The notes beneath the pieces were generated by a model that saw only the letters and a program-made list of their open reading frames with translations, ran no database searches and was not told the origin of the DNA. Shown here piece by piece: positions 35,935 to 48,754 of a stretch of 64,000 bases of DNA. This DNA is from Craspedostauros australis (taxonomy: Eukaryota; Bacillariophyta; Bacillariophyceae; Mastogloiales; Achnanthaceae). The DNA is taken from contig JAMXDE010000003.1 of assembly GCA_026770025.1 (NCBI GenBank), forward strand, positions 2,170,001 through 2,234,000. The letters run 5' to 3'. Position numbers and translations under genes: made by a program. How positions within the stretch are numbered: position 1 is the stretch's first letter; each line of letters starts with the position of its first letter.

Positions 35935-38900
35935 CAGTTTGATTGATTCTTTTATGAGAAAAGAACTGAGGAGCCTGCGGTGCGGACCGAAGAACCCGGT
36001 TCAGGCCACGGCGAGCAAACTTCGTGTGCTGATTGAGGAATTGATCGTGACGCGCTCGGATGTGTGGTGCGGTACCAGAAAAAGAGTCGTCGTGCTTTGA
36101 CTGCTCTTTGTTGTCGCCTCTCTTGTCACATTTGTCGTTGTTTTTAGGTTTCTTTTCTTGTCGTTTTCTGCGGCATGTTGCTGTTCTCGTTTCACTCGCT
36201 GTCGATGTGGTTGCTGGAGCGGCAGCACCAGGGTGGGGAGTTGTGCCAAGAACATACGAGTCGTTGCATCGACCCACCATGCGCTGTCAGACGTGCTCGG
36301 ATGGGATGGAATGAAACAACGCCCTCGGCCATCAGCGCAAAACCAGGTATTGGAGACTCGACGTGCTTTTGTTCTGCTTTGGTGCGTTGGAGGTGTGGAG
36401 GTTTGGACGAAGACGTCTGAAGTTATCGAAAAGAGTTTACTCCACTCTACGTGATTGCTGCCTTTCTGGGACCAGTTACAAAGAGAAACCAACCAGCGCG
36501 TTGTTGGTCGTCGTTGATCTCTGTCCCCCCTCCTGCTCTGTCCTCTTCGCGTGATGTGGTCCCATGGATTAATCGTCGCGTTGGTGTGTCGGAGCCTTGG
36601 GCGGGAGCGCCGAATGGACTCTGTGACCACGCAGTATTTGGACAGGCGGCTCAAACGCACGAAGCGCCAGCAATGAACACAAACAGATATGAATCGAACA
36701 ACATCCTCCGCGATGAACAAGCGCAAAGGATTGGAACTGGAATCTCTGGAGGTGATGTGACTGATGCCTGTTTCGCAGAAGCGTGGCGAGTTTTTGTGGA
36801 AAAATAACCCCGCGCATGTCGGTTTTCGAACGCCGGTAGTGTCAACGATGGTTCCGCAAATCAAGATCAAACCTTGCGAAGGAAACGAAGCGAACATGAG
36901 AACGTGTGACAAACACAACAACAATGGTTCACACCACAGAAGGAACATAACAAGGCACAATCAACATATGGGCATGGAAAGTCGAAGCGATTGAATTGGA
37001 GAGAATCGAAACACGACAACACAATACGCTGCAAAACGAAGAGGCATCACCATTCTTCGTTTCATTTGGTAGGTTCTTCGCTGTCTGGTTGGGCCCATCG
37101 ATTGCTTGAAGAATACGGGGCGGAGTTGCCGCGCATGCGAAAAGGAACTTTCCAGGTATGTGGACACAACCACTCATCGTCCAAATACTCGTACTATCCA
37201 CCGTGAGCCAGACCATAGTACTATAGAGCAGCACTATCCCTGCAGATAGTGGGCGGTGTAGCTGCATGCACTGCTTTCTTTCAAGAGTGCCTCGGGCTCT
37301 TTCAACGGCAACGAGAGCCGTTGCCAACAGGGCCGCCTTCGGATACGAGCCAAGGATACTTGAACACTATCGATTGCATTCACCATTATCATCGTCATGA
37401 TCATCGTCAGGGTGGGTGGTTCACACAAAGGGGACTGTCGCTGGTAGCTGTGTAATGTCCAGCCCCAGCTCAGAAGGACCCAATGCAATCGTCGCCCAAG
37501 GATGAGAACGTTTCCTCTGTTCTGCTCTCTTCGACGTTCCATACAAAATCCTGATTAAGTGATGCGTTTTTGCACCACATAAATCTGAAAGGGAAAACGA
37601 TTGGATGGACGAGAACGGGAACGTTCGGTAGCATGGATCACGTTCGCATGTCGGCGTCAGCGACCGCGATCGCCGCGATCATCATACGATCAATGACACT
37701 TGGTTTTGATACTGGATCGCATGAGGTCCATTGTGCATTGGAACAGAGTGGACACAGAGTCGATGCATTCTCATTCCGTCGTCAACGACGCGTCTTGTCG
37801 TCTTGGGCTTGTTCTTTGGTCTGTCTCTTTGACAGGCTGGGTTCGATTTGTATTCGTCACTCGGCCAGAAAGATCCAATTTACACCTTTTTCCCGATCCT
37901 TGGTTCGCTTATTCGACGCGTACATAGAGAGATGCAAAGCAATCCAGCGGGGTGGACGCTATTGAGAACAAGAGGCTCCCGTATGAAACCGTCCATTTAT
38001 CCTTCGCCTTGCAGTTCTGCTGTTCCAAGTATATTTTTTCTCCTTTCGACTTCTTGTCGATTTTGCATCTTGGGACAGAGCAATACTTCGCAAATAGGGC
38101 AACGCCCACAATAAAAACGGTGCGTGTGAAATTCGCCCAGAGGGAAATAGCACTCCAAAGAAGGACGACTGCGATCGTAGCAGTCCAGAACTCCGAGCGG
38201 TGCACCAACAGCTCGTATCAGTACACATATGTCTCCCTTCTTGGTGCTGCTGGACTTCGATCCGCCCCTCGTCCCACCACAACACACTGCAGGGGTCCAA
38301 AAAGGCAAGGGTGCGCATAATTGATGCGAGGTGACGACACCGAACGTGGCTGTGTGGGTGATGACGATTGTGCTGTATTACTCGCGGTTTGATCCAGAAC
38401 CACAATGTTTCCGATTGTGATGGCGAATGCAACACGCCATCATGGTGCAAAGTTTTCCTGGGATCGCGAGGATGGTGGCGACGTCAATAATTATCACTAA
38501 TGGGTTTCTTCGGCAGACTTGCCCCTCAAAAGGCGCCAATTGTGAAGTCGATCCCATCCTCGTGGCAGGCGGAGGTTGCAACACACTGCACAACATTTGG
38601 GTTCACGATTCGACACCAATCGTCCCGGTATGTGGTGAGAAGCGACACGATGCGATGCTATGTGGTGCGTTATTCGAAGTTGACGTCTGGCTTTTCGCAA
38701 CACATTGGTTCTGGAGACGGCGAACATGAATAGCCTCCCGTGCATTCCTGCTTGGTGACGTCGAATCGATGCCGTTGCTTTTGAGCGTGGCATGACTGGG
38801 TAGAATGCGGGAGCGGATGATATGCAGCATGGCCGGACTGGTCTGTCAACCGACCAGCGATGATATCCATGGAGATTCCAGGTGTCCCTTCTTGTTCTGG

Positions 38901-39331
38901 TCGACGTCGTCATTTCCCAATGATGTAACTATGGAGTACTATGTCACAGTTGGGGACAGCGCATTACTCTACCATAGCGGTGGACGTGAAATATATTGTA
39001 CTCGCATGATGAAAACGCATGGCATCGCAAAGATGAAGAAGATCGACGTGTTCCACGAGTAATGGTCATCGACCGCCACCGTCGTCCATCGTCATTGGCC
39101 ATGAGTGTCGGGAATTGACGTCGACTGGTCACACTTGCATCGCGGTTCCTGTTCAGGCTTCGCTTGCTTGAACCTTTTGGGCGGGGTCTAGTGGAAAGAC
39201 GGAGGTTTGGCGTGAAGAAGAGATACCGTTGGTTCGGCTGACGGGCACCACATGTTTTTGAGGTGAGGTGAGTTCTGTGAATTGGGCGAAACGAACCTGA
39301 CTGAGAAGGTGCGAAGGGGCGAAAATATTGG

Positions 39332-39382
39332 GATGACGCAGGATGACGCAGGGGTGACGCAGGGGTGACGCTGGGTGACGCA
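39332..39382 (+). repeat. five tandem TGACGC-containing units
   Basis: TGACGCAGGA, TGACGCAGGGG, TGACGCAGGGG, TGACGCTGGG and TGACGCAAAG follow each other with 10-11 bp spacing. TGACG is the half-site bound by many bZIP proteins. Confidence 0.75.
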
Positions 39383-39694
39383 AAGCGATGGAGGTGAGGA
39401 TAGCCAAGCATGTGTGGGATGCCATGTGAAGCAGTCACAATGGGTTGATCTGAGCAAAAGCGGGGTTGGTTATGCTGTACCGCATGACATCAGAATCAAG
39501 CGCATCTTGCTGCGCAGGAGTAGCTGTGATTCTGCAACAGAGCTGCTTTGGGGCACTCTTCTACATCAAGGTTAATCGCGGAGTCGAAGAGTCAACAGGA
39601 GGATGCGCCACGACGAGTGATGCTCCGTGCTTATGCTTCATTCGACAAAGCCGACCAACTGCAGTCGTCGCCCTCTGGGTCTGTGTGTCTGCCA

Positions 39695-39800
39695 CAAAAT
39701 CTGTATGTATGTCTGCCTGTATGTATGTCTGTCTGTATGCATGTATGTGTAGTATGTCTGTCTGACGGTGTTCTTGTCTGTATGTACACTTGTCTGTGTT
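39695..39800 (+). repeat. degenerate TGTCTGTATG microsatellite
   Basis: Mixed TGTATG, TGTCTG and TGCCTG units over about 100 bp, with decay towards the 3' side. Confidence 0.85.
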
Positions 39801-40443
39801 GTATGCAAGGCGACATGAGCTCCAATCGAGGTTGCGTTCCGCAGATGGCATGTCGGCGTATCAGACCGAGGACGTGCCTATCGCATCCATTTTATCTGCG
39901 TGGTGGTAGGTCGCCAAGCAGCTCTCTCGAGGGTTCGTCACATGCGGTCGAAGTGTCTCCGTGGGCTCCCGAGCATGGTGTGGTATGGTGCCTAGTAGGT
40001 TGTTTCTGAGAAAGCAGACATCGTGGTCCAGCGATGTCGAAGAATGAAGACGACACTGTGTACGAGTCTTCCATGACACAGTGCTGCGACGACATGCTGG
40101 TCGATCTGATGATTCAATGAACTAGTTGCATGGCGGTTCTTTCATCTATCCACACGTGCGTGGATGCATGCACGCATTGCAGGAAGAATGTGGAATCGAG
40201 TGTTATGCTATGCTTTGGAGAGGAACAGGTAGTTCTACGGCCTCCTCGTTCTATGGTCCAAAGCCGAAGCATCTTTCGCAGCGCACTGTTCACAAAATCT
40301 GTCATTTCAAAAAATTATTAACCATCTCTGTGTCCACCTGCGTGGCAGGGCTATGCGATCCGTCGCATGTTGGCGGATACCAACGCATGGACAGAATGCA
40401 CATCGCCGTTCACATGAGAGGAGGCAATTTGATATCTCTCTCT

Positions 40444-41910
40444 CTATCGCTGTTGCTGCTGTTTTGGTTTGTTGTGCTTGCGCTGCGGCCTGCTGGATGT
40501 CGGAATGTAACTGTTGCAGATGGCTTGGACGTCGCCATCGTGTTCCTTGAGTTTGCGCTGCAGCTCGTTGAGGAGGTATTCGTCGTCATGCTCGCGTTTC
40601 GGCGTCTTCATCCTCTTGCTCTGCTGGATTGCGTGCAGTTCCTGGATGGATTTATCGATGCTCCTGGTGGACAGATGGTGGTGGGTGGATTGCAGTTCCT
40701 GGAAGGCGGCGATCATCTGCTTCGTGTTGAGGTACTCGCGTTGCACCTGGTGGACGGTGCGCAGGCTGAGGCAGACGCCTGCGATGGATGATGGCGGCGT
40801 GTGGTGACGGTGGAGTTGGTTGCAGTTGGAAGTGATGGAAGGAAGAGATTGTGAGCCGTCATTGTTTGTGAAGGACGACAGTGGTGGTGAATTGATGAAC
40901 TGCTTCTCTGCTTTCGTTCGAACTCTCGTTGGCTCAATGATAGAAGCAAGCAAGCTGCAGCCGATCGAGGAGACGCCCGCCAGGCTGATATCAACAAACA
41001 TGAGCAATCGAACAAGCGCACCAACGAACGAACCAACGAACGAGCATAGTGGAGTCCGCTTACCTATCGTGCTGGTCGAATTGGTGGTGCGGGCATGTGC
41101 CAGCTGCACATGATGCATGATGCGTTTGCGGTATTCTTCAAGCGTCCGGGTCTGCTGCTCCAGCTCTTCTTCCAGTTTTTCTGTTTTGGTGACGTAATGA
41201 TGGTTGTCGCAATCGACATCCGTGTGGGCGATGGAATCGTTGGAGCTGAGGATGGAGCGTGACGACGAACCGATGAACGATCGGACTGTGGTGGAGATGA
41301 GCATGCCGGGGCCGCGCGGGAATTGGAACTGTTGTTGTTGCTGCTGCTGCTGCTGCTGTTGTGGTGTGTCAGAGAAGAAGGATTGGCTGCCCACTGATGA
41401 GTCATCGTCATTGTCATTGCTGTGATCGGTGCGCCTGTTGCCCAGTTTGTGATTGTGATTGTGGCTGTGGTTGGAGGCGGCCAGAGGAGGCCCGCGGATG
41501 AGGTTCTGGAAGGCCGCGACGGATGCCTTGAGCTTGCGCTTGACAGTGCTGGGAGTGGCGGATGCGGACGTTGCGGTGGTGGTAGGAGTGCCGCTTCCCG
41601 TATCCTGGCCGCTCTTGGAACGCGATGGGCTGGCTAGGCTCCCCTTGTCGCTGGCCTGCGAGTGCAGCTGCCTGCTGGAGAGCGAGTGTGAATGGGAGCT
41701 GCCGCCAAAGAGGTCATTCCTTCGCAGCTTGCGGCGGCCACCCTTGAAGCCGCTGGGCGACTTGCCTCTGCTGCTGCTGGCGGGGGCCATGTTGCGAGGT
41801 GAGCGCAGCAGCTCGATGTCGGAGTGGCCCTTGAGGGCGATGTCCCTCGCTCTCTGCTGCATGGCGAACTGCTCCGCCTGTCGGATGGCCAGCGTCTGGT
41901 TGGCAAACAT
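40444..41910 (-). CDS. member 1 of an unrecognised coiled-coil protein family
   Basis: Exons 41910-41064 and 40778-40444 join in phase 1 (TIG|VCLSL) to give 393 residues. The 285-bp intron (GTAAGC...CAG) is a multiple of three without stops, so the unspliced frame is also open; the two paralogues place an intron at the same point. The start at MFANQTLAIRQAEQFA is chosen from the paralogues, although an in-frame ATG lies 48 bp upstream. Parts: N-terminal motif with AEQFAMQQRARDIALKGHSD, a basic Ser-rich region, a poly-Gln tract, a predicted coiled coil (KLEEELEQQTRTLEEYRKRI), then a second helical stretch (VQREYLNTKQMIAAFQELQ) and DDEYLLNELQRKLKEH. Members 2 (45737-47153) and 3 (51306-52751) share all helical blocks. 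The function is unknown; the helices suggest protein-protein assembly. Confidence 0.82.
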   Translation of the reverse strand: MFANQTLAIRQAEQFAMQQRARDIALKGHSDIELLRSPRNMAPASSSRGKSPSGFKGGRRKLRRNDLFGGSSHSHSLSSRQLHSQASDKGSLASPSRSKSGQDTGSGTPTTTATSASATPSTVKRKLKASVAAFQNLIRGPPLAASNHSHNHNHKLGNRRTDHSNDNDDDSSVGSQSFFSDTPQQQQQQQQQQQFQFPRGPGMLISTTVRSFIGSSSRSILSSNDSIAHTDVDCDNHHYVTKTEKLEEELEQQTRTLEEYRKRIMHHVQLAHARTTNSTSTIGKRTPLCSFVGSFVGALVRLLMFVDISLAGVSSIGCSLLASIIEPTRVRTKAEKQFINSPPLSSFTNNDGSQSLPSITSNCNQLHRHHTPPSSIAGVCLSLRTVHQVQREYLNTKQMIAAFQELQSTHHHLSTRSIDKSIQELHAIQQSKRMKTPKREHDDEYLLNELQRKLKEHDGDVQAICNSYIPTSSRPQRKHNKPKQQQQR

Positions 41911-44900
41911 CGTGGGTATCTGTCGAAATGCTTTGTTGATGAACAAGCGTTGATTCAATTGTGTTTTCTCGTATTGTGTTCTATTGTATGAAAGAAGTTG
42001 GGCCTATGATGTGAGGTTTGGTCTGCGTGGATCAGCAATCGGTTTTGTGCTGTTGCGGTTGCGCCAAGACAAGTGTGCCGGCGATGGTTGGATGTCCGGG
42101 TTGATTGGTTGCCTCTGCTGCCGTTGCTGAATTCGAAGTTGCGAAAAGTTGTTGCCAATGGTGTTGTGTCAGCGTGCTGATTGGCAGAGCGGTGTGGTTT
42201 GCGTTGGAAATTATCGCCTTCGAACCAACGAGGCGAGGAGGAGAACGACGACAGGGCATGATTTGCGCATGCTTTTTTGCCCTTGGAGCGGCTTCTCCTG
42301 CATCGTTTTCCCTTTCGTTTGTCGCTGATTTCTCACTCTCTGCGCGCCTGTCTGCTGTATCGCTTCGCGCAGCCACGTCTCGTGCGTTGCGCTGTATTTC
42401 GCCTCGTCTTCTTTCGTTGTGAGTTTGTGGAGGCGTTGTCGCGAACCAGACTTTGGGCTGGTTGTGTGATTGTGCAGGAGTACTTCTACTGGCAATCGCT
42501 GGCGCAGTCGTTACCGCCTGCTTGTTCTCTCCTTCATTTGTCCGTGAGTGCATGTCTCCTTCTCAGTACCGCCACCGACATTTCTACGTCACCGCGATGA
42601 AATGGACTCTTGTCCGTAGCCGTGTCGCTTCCGATGGAACAGCGGCTGCCCAGTTCATACTTATGCAGGGCTCTTTGCTTTTTATCACGAAGAAGGCCAA
42701 CTATGACGTCTGTGAGCTTGCTTATTAAATGTTTCGTCCCACTACCATGTCTGGTACGACGTTGCACTTTCCACTGCGCTCACAAGCGAAAAAGCCCGCG
42801 CAAGCAATGCACAAGTGCGGAGAGCAACAAGCTGCGAAACAACGGAAACAAACAGTTGCGGCAAGAACGAACAGGAAATAATCGCCACCAACAAGCCACG
42901 CTTCCGACACAGAGACCAAACATCACCGATCGTGGTTGCCAGTATTCAAAAACTCACGAAGAGCACGTTGCCAGCGACACTTCTGCTCCTTCGAACACCC
43001 CGATAACGCCAACAACCAGAGAGGGCTTCGTTGACGACAGGCCGGCATTATGTGTGACACGCCATGCGAGAAGAAAACCAATCCTCTCACATCGTCTCTC
43101 CATGTGGCAACGTGCCGAGATGCCCTCTCCACGAGGACGACGCTTGAACGACACCTGCGAAACGAGGACTGCTCAAGGGGTCTAGAAGCTTCTCTCTATA
43201 TATATATATCTTTGACTACTCCGTCCTTGTTGTGGATTTGTTCGTGGATTGGATCCATGCTGCTCCTGACATGATCGTATTGCAATGATCGCATCGTCAT
43301 GGTGACATTGTAATCTTGTGTGTTCATGTCTGCGCCCTTTATGCTTGGGCTCCATGACTCGTTTCGCCACGAAGAGCAAGGTGCAACTCAACTCCAACAT
43401 TGCATTCATTGGCTTTGGCGACGACAAAATCCCAACAACACGCACGATTTGTCAGGAGGCAGTACCTGCTGCGACATCACAGTTGTCCACCCCATTGCAA
43501 AGGTCCCTTAACCGCACAGCGCAGATCAAACACACGCACGGTATCCACCTCAAATCATCAACTTGTGTCTTTGCCAACAACACCCATTTGACATGCTTCC
43601 TATGTGAACAGCGATGGATCCAACAGAACCATCTAGGAAGATGCTTCGGCCTCTCCCTATCCGGCTTCGTCTTGAAGACTGAATCTTCCAAGGACAGAGC
43701 CGATTCCGCAAGTTTGTGAGAATGATGAGTGCTGATTTGCAACAGACGTACGAAGGCGGACGTTACGTTGTGCATGTTAGTCTGTTTGGTGAGCGACAAA
43801 CACACTGACAAAAACAAAGTGCAAACTGACATAGGGATACATATTCGCAAACAGACATTCCATTCTACCAAACAGTCAGAGCCGTGTTCGCAGCTTCCCA
43901 ACACATCACTCTTCCCCATGTCGGTGGTTGGCAACCCTTCGCAGCGAAGAAACTTTCAGCCACTCACAGGAACGACGAAGCGGAAGGGCGACGCGACAAG
44001 GACACGATAGAATAGATGACAACACAGAAAAAGAGAGGTGTGGAAGTGGAAGTGGGACACGGTGACGTACTAGCTTACCTCACATAATGTAATGTGGTGT
44101 AATGTAATAATAGAATATAATCATACGTTCGATGAGGATTTGATTTCGATGTTTTGATTGCCTGCAAGGACTGCCTTGGTGGTCACGCTGTGGCGATTCT
44201 TGGGAGGTCCACTTCGTCGTTTGGCGAGTATTGGACCATGCTCGCACAAGCATACCTCGGAACACACACGACAGATCTTCACATGGAGGAATGAATGATG
44301 GTATCACTCCATGCTGCGTCACTTCAGCACGCAGCACGCAGCACACAGCTCGTAAATCAGCCCGGAATACGACGCTCCAGATCGCGTTGTCCTGTTGACA
44401 TCGATCCATAGAAGAGATGCACGTGTAGTCGTAAACATGATGACTGAAACGCACGAAAAGCAGTTGTCGCCAGAATGAGTTACAAGGCTCATGTCCTGAG
44501 CCTTCAACATGGCAGGCGGCCACAGTATTGAATTTGATTGCTTCGCGACAGGGAACATGACCCACGACCCTTTCGATATTTGTACTCTTCTGCCGAACGG
44601 GCTGTGCTGGCAACTGGTACAGTGGGAACGAAAGGCAGCTGCGAACCGCATTCCAAGAACAGCGCGTGACATTAGTTTAAGTACAAGCACGGTTGGAATA
44701 CCTGGACTTGTTGGAGGTGCGGCACCACAGAGGGAGATGATTCATGGAGATTCTATTCCAGTTGAACATGATTTTCACGATCGTTTCTGGTGATCGTGCC
44801 TTGTTGGTCTTGGGGAGCGTCACGAAACTGCACACGTGACTCGACACGCGGGAGGCAATTCCAAGACGACGAATCTCCTAACGTGAGGTAGAAATGAAGA

Positions 44901-45736
44901 AGCGCGCTATCGGAAGCCTCAACATGTCGTAGTGAATCCACAGTGAATCTGCCAGTCTTCCGAAGATGTCCTTAACGCTGCAATGAGTCATGTTGCACGC
45001 TTTGGGCCTGTGCGCGACTAATCGCGCCTTCGCCATGTGAGTCACAAGCTGGAGTTGTTGTCTTCTCGTACGTGTGTCTGAAACCTCTCTGCAACACCGG
45101 AATGTCGTCAGACAAGAAAAAGGTACTGACGTGCACGACGGCGTGTCGCCCGCTTATGGGCAGTTGGTTGTTTCATTTAATGGATCCCTTGCGCTTCGCA
45201 TTTGTGGTTGGGAACTTGTGACGCCAACCAACGAATAGTTGTGAGCGCACTGTTCTTTGCAACAACAGCACGCAAAACCACACTACCAGAAATGTCACTG
45301 AGGAAATCGAAAATCCCAAGCAGAGTGTTGAAGACATTCGAATCCACAACGAATCTCCACACATTCGCAATTCGCATCTGTGTCAAAAACTCCCATCGAG
45401 ACAGCGGACACAAAGCTCGACAACTGCGAACACGACTACAATTCGCATCGAGAAGAATCGACTACCAGCTTCGGGGCGTGTGACGCAACACCGGCGATGC
45501 GATACCACAATGGAAAGCAACACACATGAGAAAGCTCCTCGTTCCGCACGGATCCACCACCACCTCATCCGCGATCCCAGACCCAGCCACCAACGTTCCT
45601 TGATCGTGTCATCCTCTCACATTGCCTCACAAATCGACAACCGGGCCAAACAAAAAGGATCAGCAGAGACGCAAAGACCAGAACCAGAAGCACACCAGTT
45701 GAGAGCCGAGCCAGCACACCACACCATTGAGCCAAG
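41911..45736. other. divergent intergenic region between family members 1 and 2
   Basis: 3.8 kb with no supported gene. The minus-strand frame 42032-42553 is Ala/Thr/Arg-rich and reads like the CA-rich leaders seen elsewhere, so it is probably the leader of member 1. A short TA repeat lies at 43198-43209, and an AT-rich stretch at 44086-44125. Confidence 0.4.
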
Positions 45737-47153
45737 ATGTTTTCCACCCAAAACCAAGCATTCAAGATCGCGGAACGCGTCGCGGCGCAGCAACGCGCCA
45801 AGGAGATCGCCATGAAGGGACACTCAAACATCGAGCTGCGGAACAACTGCCGTCCTGTTGCCAGAAAGAAGAATTCCAGCATAACTTCTCGATCATCCTC
45901 GACGGATTCAACTGCGAAGTCTGCATCGCTCTCCGCTCCCTTCTCTCCAACCAGCAAGAAGCACAGCAAGCCCCTGGAATCGCATCTGCACCGCAACAGT
46001 GACACCAGCGTGTCCAACAGGGACCATTCCTCCAGCTCCGTGGCGGACTCCGACAGCCTCCCCAGCTCGTCGCAAAGCACCACGGCACATCGTCCGAGCG
46101 CGAGCACCGCCCTCGACTTCAAGGGACGCCAAGCCGAAGCCATCGCAAAGGCCGAGGCAAGGATCGCGGACGCCATGGACACGCAAACCAACAAGAAAGA
46201 ACGTATCGAGGACGCCATCCGCCATCACACTGAGATGGCCAAGGCTCGCTTGCAGTACTCCAGCAACAGCATGGGTAAGTGAAGGCAGCGGCGTCGAATC
46301 TGCGCTGACGCATCGCGTGGACATCATCGCGCAGGGTGGACCAAGAGGCACATCTTTGGGATCTTTGCTTTGTGCTGTTTTGGCTCGTCCTGGTCCATTC
46401 ATTTTTGTCAAAGTTGTGAAGGTGTTGCCCAAGCATGCCACAGAATGATGACATGTACACATGTTGGACGGATGCGACATGAATCTATTTGATTCATTGC
46501 TCTGCCTGCTGGTATCATCGAAAATATCACTCTTGCACGTTGTGGCGAGTTGATCCACAGATGGGTGCTCTATGGCTTGCCTTCTCCTGGACTGCTTCCA
46601 AGCAACCTGGACCTCGAACCCAGACACGTACTCACCGAACCCACAACCTCCACGTCTTTCGTCCTCTTCTCTGCCCTATGCCAACCTTCACATCTTCGAC
46701 ATTGCCTTGCATTCGCAATACACACACACCTGGTACTCTCCGCGCTATTCGTATCAACGTCCCCATCTACCTACCTACCCACCTACCTCACCCCCTCTTC
46801 GCAACGACATATTCACTTCCACCATACGTGCAGGCGCCCTCCTCAGCATGCAGGCGGTCAAGAGTCTGCAACAGGATCGCCAGAACATCGTGCATCTCAT
46901 GAACGGCCTGCACCAGATCGAGGAGAACCTGCGGCTGGGATACGTCGACGCCTTCGACCTCTCCTCCATGGATAAGGCCATCGAAGAGGTCGTCAACGCG
47001 GGCGCGGCATCGCCCGCGGGCAGCCGCAGAAGCTCCAACAACTCGCGCCGGAGCTTCAAGGATGAGGATCTGCTGCGGGAATTGACCGAGGCCTTGGAGA
47101 AGGAGAAGCGGATGTCGGCATCGAGTGCCTCCCTCATGATTCCCCAAGCCTGA
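45737..47153 (+). CDS. member 2 of the unrecognised coiled-coil protein family
   Basis: Exons 45737-46274 and 46834-47153 join across a 559-bp GTAAGT...CAG intron in phase 1 (SMG|ALLSM) to give 285 residues, the shortest member. It begins MFSTQNQAFKIAERVA followed by QQRAKEIAMKGHSNIEL. A Ser-rich region leads to a helical block (EAIAKAEARIADAMD ... RIEDAIRHHTEMAKARL). The second exon carries SLQQDRQNIVHLMNGLHQIE, MDKAIEEVVN and DEDLLRELTEALEKE, aligning with the same parts of members 1 and 3. There is no signal peptide, membrane segment or catalytic motif. The presumed leader (45480-45736) is CA-rich. The function is unknown. Confidence 0.85.
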
Positions 47154-48754
47154 TTTGCCAGGATGTGACGCTTCTTCGCATGCGGAGGTTGCGCTCTGGT
47201 TAGCAGTCGTCCTCTGCCGTTATCGAGGTCACGCAAGCAGGCATCGTCATCCGCAGAACGAGACAAAAGAAGAAAAGCGAAGAGTCCGAGAGGATCGCGC
47301 TGGACGAGGAGCAGTCGCAAGCAGTCCATCCAAGTCAGGGAACGATGGACCCAGCCAACATGCATGTCATACTTGCTGCACCAATACTCTAGCATTGCCG
47401 TCGCCATCAAGCATCGCAGCGACTGTTGGAGGGTGGACAAAAAGGGCTTGGCGACATGTCCAATTTTCGATGCATATTCCTGCACATGTAAAATTTAAGT
47501 AGAAACAGTATACACCACCAAGTGCTCCAACAGTCTGTACAGTAGTGGCGGTCGTCGTACGCAGGTGCATGGCTGAGTAGAGGAGGGTAGACTCCCTTGC
47601 GTACCCAGCAGCGCGTACACTATCTTCATCACGCACCGTTTCTGCCGCCGCCGCCGTCATAGCTATCTGCGACTGTCAGGAACGCAAACCGAAGAGTTCG
47701 GCAACCTTTCCCCTTCCAGAGACTGCATCATTCTAGTGCATATAATGCAACGTACAATCATGAGCAGAAACGAACGTTGCCAAGAATGAATCCAGTGGAT
47801 GCGCCGATCAAGTAGTGGGTGACGGCTTCGTGATTCTGCTCACGCCGCTTTCTTTCGCTCTCCTCCTGTTTCAGACTGCGCGTCTACTGCTGCTGCTGTC
47901 GCTGCTACAACCGATGCCGCAGACAAAGCATCATCACGAATGGACGTGATCAACATCATCGATGTTCCAAGGTTGTTTACAGCAAAATGGTGGGAGCCAG
48001 ACGAGCAAGACGGTGTGGTGGGAGATGGAAGATGGCCACAAAACAGAGCAAACAACGACCAGAGCGATGTTGTGATGCCAAGCACGTTTGGTGTTCGGTC
48101 TGGCTGTCAACTTCGCCGATGCCTGATTCGGATGTGTCCAAAGTATGCAGGCTCCCACAAGAACCCCCGCAACATGCACGGAAGCAAGCAAGGACACTCT
48201 TGCAAGAAAAGGGTAACGTCTGGATGGTTCCTGCAGATGGTATACTGGTGGCTCACCATTCCAATACAACAGTGGAGATCGGGATGATGATGACGATACT
48301 CGTACGATGGCGATGACACGATGTCTGCAGCTCGCTCCGTTCGCGGCAGTTCCATGGGCAGCCGTGCTTGCGCGTTCGGATACAAGCGTGCTTCCAAGTA
48401 TTATACAAATATGGTCCGAATATGGCGCGAGTGTGCTTGTGCGTTCACGTTGTATTCAACGCGATGGCGCGTTCGCGATCCATCCGCCAGGCTGCCTGCG
48501 AGTTTGATGGTGCGGTTCATTTTCTCGATCTCCAACGCCTGTCAACATTGAATGTGGTGGCCGTCAGCATCATGATCGTGACGCCTACCGGTTTCGTCGC
48601 CGTGGGCAGCATTCGTATGATGCATTCTAATGTATTGCAATAGATTGTATTATGATTACGATTACGATTGCTACTACAGCTGCGATGATACGATGCTACT
48701 CCAAACCACTCTCTTGTGCACTCTTGCTCTGTCCAAATCGGCATCTCGCTACGA
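47154..48754. other. convergent intergenic region
   Basis: 1.6 kb between the 3' ends of family member 2 (plus) and the DUF6824-like gene (minus). An AT-rich patch at 48628-48670 (TCTAATGTATTGCAATAG and after) lies where the minus gene's 3' end would be processed. No gene is supported. Confidence 0.45.

Larger units (their letters stand above)
35935..40443. other. long intergenic region
   Basis: 4.5 kb without a supported gene. A 319-codon minus frame (36001-36960) lies just upstream of the HSF start but has no domain and is probably leader or chance. A third T-arm-like motif lies at 36822-36836 (minus). Two local repeats are listed separately. Confidence 0.4.

Noticed and set aside
36001..36960. 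319-codon minus-strand frame upstream of the HSF gene
   Set aside because: No domain, composition like intergenic sequence, and a position expected for promoter and leader.
40126..40791. 221-codon plus-strand frame
   Set aside because: It lies mostly antisense to the second exon of family member 1 and mirrors its codons; no domain.
42032..42553. 173-codon minus-strand frame upstream of family member 1
   Set aside because: Ala/Thr/Arg-rich low complexity typical of CA-rich leaders here; the paralogues start at the MF(A/S) motif downstream.
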